64,000 bases of DNA, from the NCBI RefSeq assembly GCF_900113735.1, contig NZ_FOQM01000015.1, positions 1-64,000 on the forward strand, given 5' to 3'. The translations under genes and the position numbers were made by a program. This document shows, piece by piece, positions 44,001 to 52,348 of the stretch. How positions within the stretch are numbered: the stretch's first letter is position 1; every line of letters begins with the position of its first letter. The DNA is from Bradyrhizobium sp. Gha (GTDB lineage: Bacteria > Pseudomonadota > Alphaproteobacteria > Rhizobiales > Xanthobacteraceae). The notes beneath the pieces were generated by a model that saw nothing but the letters and a program-made list of their open reading frames with translations, was not told the DNA's origin and ran no database searches.

Positions 44001-45452
44001 ATGGAAACAACGAGCGCTGCCACCGACAAGATCCGCTGCGATGCCTGTCCGGTGATGTGCTACATCAAGCCCGGCGCGGCGGGCGCCTGCGATCGCTACG
44101 CCAACCACGAGGGCAAGCTAGTGCGCGTCGATCCGCACGTGATCCTGGAGCGCACCGTCGAGCATGGCGGCAAGCTCGTTCCGTTCAGCCGCACCGAAGA
44201 CTGGGACGGCAAGCTTGTCCACGAGCCCTCGACCTTCGTGACCGCGATCGGGGCGGGGACGACTTATCCCGACTACAAGCCGGCGCCGTTCATCGTCTCC
44301 TCCGAGGTCGATGGCGTCGACATGGTGACCGTCGTCACCGAGGGCATCTTCTCCTATTGCGGCATCAAGGTGAAGATCGACACCGACCGCTATCTCGGTC
44401 CCGAGACCGCGACCGTGCGCGCGCAAGGCGAGGCGGTCGGCCACGTCACGACCAGCGAATACGGCTCGCAGATGCTGTCGCTCGGCGGCGTGCATCATCT
44501 CACCGGTGGCTCCAAGAAGGAGGGCCGCGTCACCTGCGACACGCTGATGGACCTCGCCAATTGCAAGGCGGTGGAGCTGACCATCGACGGTGGCGCCAGC
44601 GTCGTGGTGCAGGCCGGGCAGCCGCCGATCGTCAACGGCGTGAAAGAAGAGCGCATGCGCGTCGGCTGTGGCTCGGCGACGATCGGCATGTTCGCCAAGC
44701 AATGGCATGGCAAGGTGGATGAAGTCGTCGTGGTCGACGACCACATCACCGGCGTGCTCTCCGAGCATCAGGCCGGCAAGCTGCTCGATATCGCCGACAC
44801 CGGAATCAAGATGAAGGGCCGGCGTTCGACGCCCGGCCGCTATTTCCAGGTGGCCGATCCCGGTACGGGCTGGGGCGGCACCAACATCTCCGATCCCTTG
44901 GCGATCCTCGGTCCGTTCGATCCCAAGGAGGCCAGGCCCGGCCTCTCGATGCTGATGGTGTCCACCACTGGCGAGCATTCGTCCTACTACGTGCTCGACG
45001 ATGCCTTGAAGCCGGTCGAGACCGAGATGCCCGCCGACCTGAAGTTCTCGGTCGAGCGCATCCAGGAGAATTGCGAGCCCGCGCTGTGCACGGTGCTGTT
45101 CATGGCCGGGGCCGGCGGTTCCTTGCGCGCTGGCGTCACCGACAATCCGGTGCGGCTGACGCGCTCGGTGAAGGACGCGCTGACGCGCGTCACCAGCGGC
45201 GGCGCGGCGGTGTACGTTTGGCCCGGCGGCGGCATCACCTACATGGTGGACGTGACGCAGATGCCTTCAGGCGCGTTCGGCTACGTGCCGACCCCGGCGC
45301 TGGTCGCGCCGATCGAGTTCACGATGAAATTGTCCGACTATGCCGCGCTGGGCGGCCACATGGATTACGTCAAGCCGCTGTCGGAGGTCAGGAGCGGCGA
45401 CGATGTCCGTCAGCTCTCCTGGCACAACCCGATCCCGGGACCGCGGCCATGA
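44001..45452 (+). CDS. hnr: 6-hydroxynicotinate reductase homologue
   Basis: A 483-residue protein resembling the ferredoxin-dependent 6-hydroxynicotinate reductase of Eubacterium barkeri nicotinate fermentation. The N-terminus has an Fe-S cluster motif CDACPVMC-x9-C (Cys13, 16, 20, 30). Later segments include GIFSYCGIKVKID, QMLSLGGVHHLTGGSKKEGR and YVWPGGGITYMVDV. It should reduce the hydroxylated pyridine ring to the tetrahydro-oxo form, which an enamidase then opens; an enamidase gene lies at 52349. ATG at 44001 has GAG six bases before it; ATG at 43995 is the alternative. The stop overlaps the UPF0280 start. Confidence 0.82.
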   Translation: METTSAATDKIRCDACPVMCYIKPGAAGACDRYANHEGKLVRVDPHVILERTVEHGGKLVPFSRTEDWDGKLVHEPSTFVTAIGAGTTYPDYKPAPFIVSSEVDGVDMVTVVTEGIFSYCGIKVKIDTDRYLGPETATVRAQGEAVGHVTTSEYGSQMLSLGGVHHLTGGSKKEGRVTCDTLMDLANCKAVELTIDGGASVVVQAGQPPIVNGVKEERMRVGCGSATIGMFAKQWHGKVDEVVVVDDHITGVLSEHQAGKLLDIADTGIKMKGRRSTPGRYFQVADPGTGWGGTNISDPLAILGPFDPKEARPGLSMLMVSTTGEHSSYYVLDDALKPVETEMPADLKFSVERIQENCEPALCTVLFMAGAGGSLRAGVTDNPVRLTRSVKDALTRVTSGGAAVYVWPGGGITYMVDVTQMPSGAFGYVPTPALVAPIEFTMKLSDYAALGGHMDYVKPLSEVRSGDDVRQLSWHNPIPGPRP

Positions 45453-46345
45453 CGAGGCTCCCGCAAATCGCCTTGCTGTCTGATGGCCGGCGGCTGCATT
45501 TGCAGGACGGGCCGATTGATCTGGTCGTGGAGGCGAGGGGGCGCGCGCACGAGGTGCGTGCGGCCTATGAGGCTGCGGCGCGCCGCTTCACCGGTCTACT
45601 CGATGAACTCTGTGCGGAACTGCCTGAGCTACGCAGGGCCGCCGAGGAGCGCACTGCGCTTGAAGGCGTGGTGGCGCGTCGGATGCACGCCGCTGTCGCG
45701 CCTTATGTCCCGGATGGCTTCATCACGCCGATGGCCGCGGTTGCCGGCAGCGTGGCCGAGGAAATTCTCGGCGCGATGCTGAACGCTGCGGCCGTTGACC
45801 AGGCCTACGTCAACAACGGCGGCGACATCGCGCTGCATCTCGGGCGCGATGAGCATTTCTCGGTCGGCCTGATGGATCGGCCTGACCGAGATGGCGTGAT
45901 GCGCACCATGAGGATCGATGCGGATGATGCGGTGCGCGGCATCGCGACCAGCGGCCGCCACGGCCGCAGCTTTTCGCTCGGCATCGCCGATGCGGTGACG
46001 GTGCTGGCGGCGACGGCTTCGCAGGCCGACGCGGCGGCGACTGTGATCGCCAACGCCGTCGATCTGCCCGGGCATCCGGCCGTCCTCAGGCAACCGGCCA
46101 ACGAGCTTCAGCCCGACAGCGATCTCGGCACGCGACGTGTCACGCGCGACGTCGGCGAGATCACGCGGAGCGAGATCACCGCAGCGCTGGAATCTGGCGC
46201 GGAATGTGCACGTCAATGCTTCGATCGCGGATTGATCGAGGGTGCCGTCCTCAGGCTTTGTGGTGATATGCTTGTCATCGGAACCAAGGATATAAGAGAG
46301 CAACGATCGCGCCCGCTGGTGCTGGGGAACGCGGTCCATGCGTGA
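45449..46345 (+). CDS. UPF0280 protein (ApbE-related)
   Basis: A 298-residue protein of UPF0280/COG2122, distantly related to the flavin transferase ApbE. Conserved parts are TPMAAVAGSVAEEILGAM, AYVNNGGDIALHLG, GIATSGRHGRSFSLGIADAVTVLA and the final segments. NNGGD and TSGRHGRSFSLGIADAVTV correspond to the ApbE substrate-binding and metal regions. ApbE attaches FMN to Thr/Ser of partner proteins. Its start overlaps the hnr stop (ATGA), so a role in maturing the reductase is a reasonable inference but not shown. Confidence 0.85.
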   Translation: MTRLPQIALLSDGRRLHLQDGPIDLVVEARGRAHEVRAAYEAAARRFTGLLDELCAELPELRRAAEERTALEGVVARRMHAAVAPYVPDGFITPMAAVAGSVAEEILGAMLNAAAVDQAYVNNGGDIALHLGRDEHFSVGLMDRPDRDGVMRTMRIDADDAVRGIATSGRHGRSFSLGIADAVTVLAATASQADAAATVIANAVDLPGHPAVLRQPANELQPDSDLGTRRVTRDVGEITRSEITAALESGAECARQCFDRGLIEGAVLRLCGDMLVIGTKDIREQRSRPLVLGNAVHA

Positions 46346-46360
46346 ACAGGGAAGTGCAAC

Positions 46361-46945
46361 ATGAGCGCGATCATCCGCAAGATCGTCACCGTCGTCGAAG
46401 AGACGCGGATGGAGATGGGCCGCCAGGTGTCGCCGCCGACCCGGCGCGCGGCGGCGATCGCCGTGATCGAAAATCCCTTTGCCGGACAATATGTCGAGGA
46501 TCTCTCGCCGCTGATCGCGATCGGCGAGGAACTCGGTGATTTGCTGGCGAAGCGCGCCGTGGCGGCCCTCGGCATCGATGGCGCGAAAGCGCACAGTTAC
46601 GGCAAGGCCGCGGCCGTCGGCGAGAATGGCGAGCTCGAACATGCCGCCGCAATCCTTCACCCGAAGATGGGTGCGCCTGTGCGCAAGGTGCTGAGCAAGG
46701 GCGCGGCGCTGATTCCGTCGTCGAAAAAGCGCAGCGGGCCGGGCACGACGCTGGACATTCCGCTCGGGCACAAGGACGCGGCCTTCGTGCGCAGCCATTT
46801 CGACGGGATGGAGGTGCAGATCAACGACGCGCCGCGCGCCAACGAGATCATGGTCGCGGTCGCCGTTACCGACAGCGGCCGTCCGCTGCCGCGCGTCGGC
46901 GGGCTGACGGTCGCGGAGATCAAGGGCGAAGACGGATTGAAATAG
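46361..46945 (+). CDS. AA_synth-family protein (DUF1185), function unknown
   Basis: A 194-residue protein of the family called amino acid synthesis (PF06684): MSAIIRKIVTVVEETRMEMG, then VIENPFAGQYVEDLSPLI, VGENGELEHAAAILHPKMGAPVR and DIPLGHKDAAFVRSHFDGMEV. The family name reflects an early guess; I know of no demonstrated reaction. It lies 15 bases after UPF0280 and before the importer genes, so it probably serves the same heteroaromatic pathway. Confidence 0.82.
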   Translation: MSAIIRKIVTVVEETRMEMGRQVSPPTRRAAAIAVIENPFAGQYVEDLSPLIAIGEELGDLLAKRAVAALGIDGAKAHSYGKAAAVGENGELEHAAAILHPKMGAPVRKVLSKGAALIPSSKKRSGPGTTLDIPLGHKDAAFVRSHFDGMEVQINDAPRANEIMVAVAVTDSGRPLPRVGGLTVAEIKGEDGLK

Positions 46946-46977
46946 AAGACGTGACGAGTCGAAAACTGGAGATTGGG

Positions 46978-48180
46978 ATGCGAGCAAGAAATTATGTCGT
47001 CGGCGCGGCCTTTGCGCTTCTGGCTGCCGGCATGGGCCATTCGGCCTTGGCAGAGGACATCAAGATCGGCGAGATCAACAGCTACTCGCTGCTGCCATCC
47101 TTCACCGAGCCCTATCGCAAGGGCTGGCAGCTCGCGGTCGAAGAGATCAACGCAGCAGGCGGCATCAACGGCAAGAAGCTCGTCGTCATCTCCAAGGACG
47201 ACGGCGGCAAGCCGGCCGATGCGCAGACCGCGGCCAATGAACTCGTCTCCAGTGAAGGCGTGGCGATGCTGACCGGCACGTTCCTGTCCAACATCGGTCT
47301 CGCCGTCAGCGACTTCGCCAACCAGAAGAAGGTGTTCTTCCTCGCAGCCGAGCCGCTGACGGATGCGGTGACCTGGGCGAAGGGCAACAAGTACACGTTC
47401 CGCCTGCGGCCCTCCAACTACATGCAGGCTGCGATGTTGGTCGAAGCCGCCTCCAAGCTGCCGGCAAAGCGCTGGGCGACGATCGCGCCGAACTACGAAT
47501 ATGGCCAGTCGGCGGTCGCCGTGTTCAAGAAGCTGATGTCGGAGAAGCGCCCTGATATCCAGTGGGTCGACGAGCAGTGGCCGCCGCAGGGCAAGATCGA
47601 TGCGGGTCCGGTGGTGCAGGCGGTGGCGCAGGCCAATCCGGAAGCCATCCTGAACGTCACCTTTGGCCCCGACCTCGTCAAGCTCGTGCGCGAAGGCAAT
47701 ACCCGCGGCCTGTTCAAGGGGCGCGAGGTCGTGTCGTTCCTGACCGGCGAGCCCGAATATCTCGATCCGCTGAAGGACGAGACGCCCGAGGGCTGGATCG
47801 TCACCGGCTATCCCTGGTACTCGATCAAGACACCCGAGCATGAGGCGTTCCTGAAGGCCTATCAGGCCAAGTACAACGATTATCCGCGCCTCGGCTCGAT
47901 CGTCGGCTACCAGACCATCAAGGCGGCCGCTGCGATCATCGCCAAGGCCGGATCGACCGACACCGACAAGATGATCGCAGCCGCAGAAGGCATTTCGATG
48001 CCGTCGCCGTTCGGCGAGATCACCTTCCGCAAGATCGATCATCAGTCGACGTTAGGAGCCTTCGTCGGCAAGACCGCGCAGAAGGACGGCAAGGGCGTGA
48101 TGGTGGACGCGACCTACAAGAAGGGCTCGGACTATCTGCCGAGCGACGCGGAAGTCGCGAAGCTGCGTCCGAAGGATTGA
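46978..48180 (+). CDS. ABC transporter substrate-binding protein, LivK family
   Basis: A 400-residue periplasmic binding protein with a signal peptide (VVGAAFALLAAGMGHSALA). The family 1 receptor fold starts IKIGEINSYSLLPSFTEPYRKGWQLAVEEINAAGG. Proteins of this branched-chain type bind amino acids but also many aromatic acids. Position in the operon points to the pyridine carboxylate or a relative as ligand. ATG at 46978 has GGAG six bases upstream and starts the signal peptide directly. Confidence 0.9.
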   Translation: MRARNYVVGAAFALLAAGMGHSALAEDIKIGEINSYSLLPSFTEPYRKGWQLAVEEINAAGGINGKKLVVISKDDGGKPADAQTAANELVSSEGVAMLTGTFLSNIGLAVSDFANQKKVFFLAAEPLTDAVTWAKGNKYTFRLRPSNYMQAAMLVEAASKLPAKRWATIAPNYEYGQSAVAVFKKLMSEKRPDIQWVDEQWPPQGKIDAGPVVQAVAQANPEAILNVTFGPDLVKLVREGNTRGLFKGREVVSFLTGEPEYLDPLKDETPEGWIVTGYPWYSIKTPEHEAFLKAYQAKYNDYPRLGSIVGYQTIKAAAAIIAKAGSTDTDKMIAAAEGISMPSPFGEITFRKIDHQSTLGAFVGKTAQKDGKGVMVDATYKKGSDYLPSDAEVAKLRPKD

Positions 48181-48203
48181 GAGTCATTTCGAACGCCGCT
48201 GCC

Positions 48204-48294
48204 GTAGGGTGGGTTAGCCGAAGGCGTAACCCACCGTCTTCGGTGCCACACGCGAAGAGGCGGCGGGTTACGCTTCGCTAACCCGCCCTACAAT
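48204..48294. repeat. Dispersed inverted repeat, family D, inside the importer operon
   Basis: GTAGGGTGGGTTAGCCGAAG on the left is mirrored by CTTCGCTAACCCGCCCTAC on the right. An inner pair, GCGTAACCCACCG and GGCGGGTTACGC, extends the stem. It separates the binding-protein gene from the permease gene and may stabilise the upstream mRNA or reduce read-through, giving more binding protein than permease. Confidence 0.8.
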
Positions 48295-48341
48295 GTCCGC
48301 GCTCGCCGCGGAATCGCACTAAGACCCAACCCGGACCGCCG

Positions 48342-50231
48342 ATGGCCTTTTACGTCGTACAGTTTCTGACCGGTCTCGCCAGCGCAGCGTCGCTGTTCCT
48401 GGTGGCCTCGGGCCTGTCGATCATCTTTGGCGTGACGCGGATCGTGAATTTCGCGCATGGCGCCTTCTACATGATCGGCGCCTACATCGCCTTCACGCTG
48501 ACCGAGCGCTTCTCCGGCGCGTTCGGCTTCTGGGGCGGCGTCGTACTGGCGGCGCTGGCCGTGGCGCTGATCGGCGTGCTCGTCGAGATGGTGCTGCTGC
48601 GGCGGATCTATCATGCGCCCGAACTGTTCCAGCTGCTCGGCACCTTCGGTCTCACGCTGATGGTCGAGGATCTCGTGGTGCTGATCTGGGGGCCCGACGA
48701 TCTCGTCGGCCGCCGCGCGCCGGGCTTCAAGGGCGCCGTCGATTTCTTCGGCCAGAACATCCCGAGCTACGACCTGTTCCTGATCGTGCTCGGGCCCGTC
48801 GTGCTCGGCATCCTCTGGCTGCTGTTCCAGCGCACGCGCTGGGGCGTGCTGGTGCGTGCGGCGACGCAGGACCGCGATATGGTCGCGGCGCTCGGCGTGA
48901 ACCAGAAATGGCTGTTTACCTCGGTGTTCGCCGTCGGTGTCTTCCTTGCCGCGCTCGGCGGCGCCCTCCAGATCCCGCGTGATGCCGTGCATCACGCGAT
49001 GGATTTGCGCATCATCGTCGAGGTGTTCGTCGTCGTCGTGATCGGCGGCCTCGGCAGCATCGTCGGCGCCTTCGTCGCGGCGGTGCTGGTCTCCGAGCTG
49101 AACGCCTTCGGCATCCTGATCTTTCCGAAGATTTCCATCATCCTGGTCTTCCTGGTGATGGCGGTGGTGCTGATCGTCCGCCCATGGGGCCTGTTCGGCA
49201 AGCCGGAGGCGGCGGCGCGCAAGACGCCGGGGCTGTCGGTCAATCCCTGGCGGCCGCTGACCTCGAACGAGCGGCTGGCGGCGCTCGCGGCGCTCGTTGT
49301 CGCGGCGATGCTGCCGCTGGTCGCCGGCAATTATGCGCTGACCGTCGGCTCGGAGATCGCGATCTTCGTGATCTTCGCCGTCAGCCTGCACTTCCTGATG
49401 TCGGTCGGCGGACTCGCCTCGTTCGGACACGCCGCCTATTTCGGCCTCGGCGCTTACGGCGTCGCGTTCCTCGCGAAAATGGCGGGGCTGCCGATGATCG
49501 TATGCCTGTTGCTCGGGCCGCTGCTGGGCTGCATGGGAGCCGCCGTCTTCGGCTTCTTCGCCGTGCAGCTCTCCGGCGTTTATTTCGCGATGCTGACGCT
49601 CGCTTTCGCCCAGATCGTCTGGTCGATCGCGTTCCAGTGGGTGAGCGTGACAGGCGGAGACAACGGCATTCTGGGCGTCTGGCCGGAGAAATGGGCGGCA
49701 AGCCCGTCGCATTTCTATTGGCTCGCGCTCGGTGTCGCGGCGCTCGTGACGATCGCGCTGCGGGTCATGGTGTTCTCGCCGTTCGGCTATGCGCTCCGTG
49801 CCACGCGTGACTCGGTGCTGCGCAGTGAGGCCGTCGGCATCGACGCCAAGCGCATCCAGTGGACCGCCTTCGTCATCGCGGGCACCACCGCCGGCATCGG
49901 CGGCGCGCTGTTCGCCTATCTGAAGGGCAGCGTCTTCCCTGACAATCTGGGCATCTCGCTCTCGGTCGATGCGCTGGTCATGGTGCTGCTCGGCGGCGTC
50001 GAGACTGTCTCGGGCGGGGTGATCGGCGCGATCGTCTACAAGGCCTTGAACATCTGGCTGGTCAGCCAGACCGATCTGTCGAAACTCGTGCTCGGCGGCT
50101 TCATCGTGCTGATCGTCGTCGTCTTCCCCAAGGGCATCGTCGGCATGCTGGAGATTTTGGCGCAGCGTCGCAGGAAGTCCTCGCCGCCCGGATCATCTCT
50201 GCTTGCCAAGCCGATCGAGTCCGCCGAATGA
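48342..50231 (+). CDS. Fused LivH-LivM ABC permease
   Basis: A 629-residue protein joining both branched-chain-type permeases. Residues 1 to about 285 are LivH-like (GLSIIFGVTRIVNFAHGAFYMIGAY, VVVIGGLGSIVGAFVAAVLV); a linker near 290-310 follows; the rest is LivM-like (LHFLMSVGGLASFGHAAYFGLGAYG, VMVLLGGVETVSGGVIGAIV). About 16 membrane helices in total. The fusion means one polypeptide forms the whole channel. The stop overlaps the livG-like start (ATGA). Confidence 0.93.
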   Translation: MAFYVVQFLTGLASAASLFLVASGLSIIFGVTRIVNFAHGAFYMIGAYIAFTLTERFSGAFGFWGGVVLAALAVALIGVLVEMVLLRRIYHAPELFQLLGTFGLTLMVEDLVVLIWGPDDLVGRRAPGFKGAVDFFGQNIPSYDLFLIVLGPVVLGILWLLFQRTRWGVLVRAATQDRDMVAALGVNQKWLFTSVFAVGVFLAALGGALQIPRDAVHHAMDLRIIVEVFVVVVIGGLGSIVGAFVAAVLVSELNAFGILIFPKISIILVFLVMAVVLIVRPWGLFGKPEAAARKTPGLSVNPWRPLTSNERLAALAALVVAAMLPLVAGNYALTVGSEIAIFVIFAVSLHFLMSVGGLASFGHAAYFGLGAYGVAFLAKMAGLPMIVCLLLGPLLGCMGAAVFGFFAVQLSGVYFAMLTLAFAQIVWSIAFQWVSVTGGDNGILGVWPEKWAASPSHFYWLALGVAALVTIALRVMVFSPFGYALRATRDSVLRSEAVGIDAKRIQWTAFVIAGTTAGIGGALFAYLKGSVFPDNLGISLSVDALVMVLLGGVETVSGGVIGAIVYKALNIWLVSQTDLSKLVLGGFIVLIVVVFPKGIVGMLEILAQRRRKSSPPGSSLLAKPIESAE

Positions 50232-51019
50232 GCGTCGCATCCCCACTTCTCGAGGTCGAAGGCCTGACCAAATCCTACGGCGGCATCCACGCCGTGCGCG
50301 GCGTCTCGTTCTCGCTGCGATCAGGCGAAATCCTGGCGCTGATCGGCCCCAACGGCGCCGGCAAGAGCACCTGCTTCGACATGCTCAACGGCCAGAACCG
50401 TCCTGATGCCGGTCATGTTCGCCTGCTCGGCGAAGAGACCACCGGCAAGAAGCCGCGCGAGATCTGGCGGCTCGGCGTCGGACGCACCTTCCAGATCACC
50501 GCGACCTTCGCCACCATGACGGTGCGCGAGAACGTGCAGGTCGCGCTGATCTCGCATGGCAAGCAGCTGTTCAATCTGTGGGGCTCCGCGCCGCGTTTCG
50601 ATCGCGGCGAGGCTGTGCGCCTGCTCGAGCTCGTCGGGATGGCTGGCTACGCCGATCGTCCGTGCGGCGAGCTCGCCTATGGCGACCTCAAGCGGCTCGA
50701 GCTCGCCGTTGCGCTCGCCAACGAGCCAAAGCTCCTGCTGATGGATGAACCGACCGCAGGCATGGCGCCGCGCGAGCGGGTCGAGCTGATGCGGCTCACG
50801 GCGCAGATCGCGAAGGAAAAGTCCATCGGTGTGCTCTTCACCGAGCACGACATGGACGTGGTGTTCGAGCATGCCGATCGCATCATCGTACTCAATCGCG
50901 GCACGCTGATCGCCGAGGGCTCGCCGGCCGAGGTGCGCGGCAACCCGCAGGTGCAGGCGATCTATCTCGGCGAGGGGCTGCTTTACGAAGGCGGGCATCG
51001 CGAAGGGGCCTCGGCATGA
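50228..51019 (+). CDS. ABC transporter ATPase, LivG family
   Basis: A 263-residue ATPase with Walker A GPNGAGKST (about 40), the LivG-specific GRTFQITATFATMTVRENV, an LSYGxxRxLE-type signature in the form LAYGDLKRLELAVALA, and Walker B LLLMDEPTAGM. The C-terminal LivG extension (GTLIAEGSPAEVRGNPQVQAIYLG) is present. It overlaps both neighbours by four bases. Confidence 0.94.
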   Translation: MSVASPLLEVEGLTKSYGGIHAVRGVSFSLRSGEILALIGPNGAGKSTCFDMLNGQNRPDAGHVRLLGEETTGKKPREIWRLGVGRTFQITATFATMTVRENVQVALISHGKQLFNLWGSAPRFDRGEAVRLLELVGMAGYADRPCGELAYGDLKRLELAVALANEPKLLLMDEPTAGMAPRERVELMRLTAQIAKEKSIGVLFTEHDMDVVFEHADRIIVLNRGTLIAEGSPAEVRGNPQVQAIYLGEGLLYEGGHREGASA

Positions 51020-51720
51020 AGCTGACTGTCGAGGGGCTCAACAGCCATTACGGCCCGGCGCACATCCTGTTCGACATCGGCTTCGAGGTCGGCGCGGGCG
51101 AGGTGGTGGCGCTGCTCGGGCGCAACGGCGCCGGCAAGTCGACCACGTTCCGCTCGATCGTCGGTCTGGTCGCGCAGCGCACCGGCCGCATCATGTTCGA
51201 GGGTCAGGACGTTTCGGCGCGCCCCACGCATGAGATCGTGCGCGAGGGTCTCGGCTACGTGCCGGAGGAACGGCGCATCTTCACGGATTTGACCGTGGAG
51301 GAGAATCTGGAAGTCGGCCGCCAGCCCAAGCGAGCGAATGCGCCGTACTGGACGCGCGAAAAGCTGTTCACGCTGTTTCCCAACCTCGGCGAGATGAAGG
51401 GGCGTCCCGGCGGCCGCATGAGTGGAGGCGAGCAGCAGATGCTGACCATCGCGCGCACGCTGATGGGCAACCCGTCGCTGGTGCTGCTCGACGAGCCCTC
51501 GGAGGGCCTGTCACCGAAAATCGTGGAGCAGATGGTCGATGCGATCCTGACCATGAAGAAGGAGGGCGTCAGCATCGTCGTCTCCGAGCAGAACCTGCAC
51601 TTCGCGCGATTGATCTCCGATCGCGCCTATATCATCGAGCGCGGCCGCATCTGTTTTGGCGGGACCATGGCCGAGCTTGACGCGCGTCCGGATATCCGCG
51701 ACGCGCATCTGTCGTTGTGA
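51016..51720 (+). CDS. ABC transporter ATPase, LivF family
   Basis: A 234-residue ATPase with Walker A GRNGAGKST (about 36), LGYVPEERRIFTDLTVEENL, signature MSGGEQQML and Walker B LVLLDEPSEGLSPKI, all typical of LivF. It pairs with the LivG-like ATPase to drive the fused permease. Confidence 0.94.
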   Translation: MKLTVEGLNSHYGPAHILFDIGFEVGAGEVVALLGRNGAGKSTTFRSIVGLVAQRTGRIMFEGQDVSARPTHEIVREGLGYVPEERRIFTDLTVEENLEVGRQPKRANAPYWTREKLFTLFPNLGEMKGRPGGRMSGGEQQMLTIARTLMGNPSLVLLDEPSEGLSPKIVEQMVDAILTMKKEGVSIVVSEQNLHFARLISDRAYIIERGRICFGGTMAELDARPDIRDAHLSL

Positions 51721-51734
51721 GGGGCGGGGCAGGA

Positions 51735-52190
51735 ATGGCAAGAAGCGTCACGGCGAAGAAGAGCCTCAAGCAGGGCAAGTCGCCCTATGTGCTCGACGAG
51801 CAGGTCGGATTCATCCTGCGCCAGGTCTGGCAGCGCCACAGCTCGATCTTCTCGCGCGACATCGGCACCAACCTGACGCCGACGCAATGGGCTGCGCTGT
51901 CGAGGCTCGCCGAGACGGGACCATGCTCGCAAAACCAGCTCGGGCGTCTCACGGCGATGGACGTCGCCACCATCAAGGGCGTGATCGATCGCCTCACGGC
52001 GCGCGGACTGACCGAGACCAGCCAGGATCCCGAGGACGGCCGGCGGCTGCTGGTGAGCCTGACGCGCGCCGGTCAGCAGCTGTCGGAGAAGCTCGCGCCG
52101 AATGCGATTGCGATCACGCGGGAAACGCTGGCGCCGCTCGACGCCAAGGAGCGCGAGCTGCTGATGGCGCTGTTGAACAAGCTGAGGTGA
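51735..52190 (+). CDS. MarR-family transcription regulator
   Basis: A 151-residue winged-helix regulator: LDEQVGFILRQVWQRHSSIF (dimerisation helix), LTPTQWAALSRLAETGPCSQNQLGRLTAMDVATIKGVIDRLTARGLT (DNA-binding helices) and DPEDGRRLLVSLTRAG (wing, with the conserved D-x-R). MarR proteins usually repress catabolic or transport genes and release on binding an aromatic ligand. It is last in the importer operon. I chose ATG at 51735; GTG at 51717, overlapping the livF stop, is also possible. Palindromes at 43799, 43951 and 53622 are its candidate sites. Confidence 0.9.
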   Translation: MARSVTAKKSLKQGKSPYVLDEQVGFILRQVWQRHSSIFSRDIGTNLTPTQWAALSRLAETGPCSQNQLGRLTAMDVATIKGVIDRLTARGLTETSQDPEDGRRLLVSLTRAGQQLSEKLAPNAIAITRETLAPLDAKERELLMALLNKLR

Positions 52191-52205
52191 ATTCCGGCTC
52201 TTTAA

Positions 52206-52328
52206 CCGTCACCCTGAGGTGGCCGCTTCTTCAGCGGCCCTCGAAGGGCGACGGCCCGGCTGCATCTTGGCCGATTCATCCTTCGAGGCTCGCCTTGCTT
52301 TGCAAGACGAGCACCTCAGGATGACGGG
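52206..52328. repeat. Dispersed inverted repeat, family E
   Basis: CCGTCACCCTGAGGTG on the left pairs with GCACCTCAGGATGACGG on the right. Inner arms GCCGCTTCTTCAGCGGC and CTCGCCTTGCTTTGCAAGACGAG are further hairpins. It fills the gap between the convergent marR and enamidase genes and probably terminates both. Confidence 0.75.
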
Positions 52329-52348
52329 TTAGCGCTTTTTCCTTGGCT

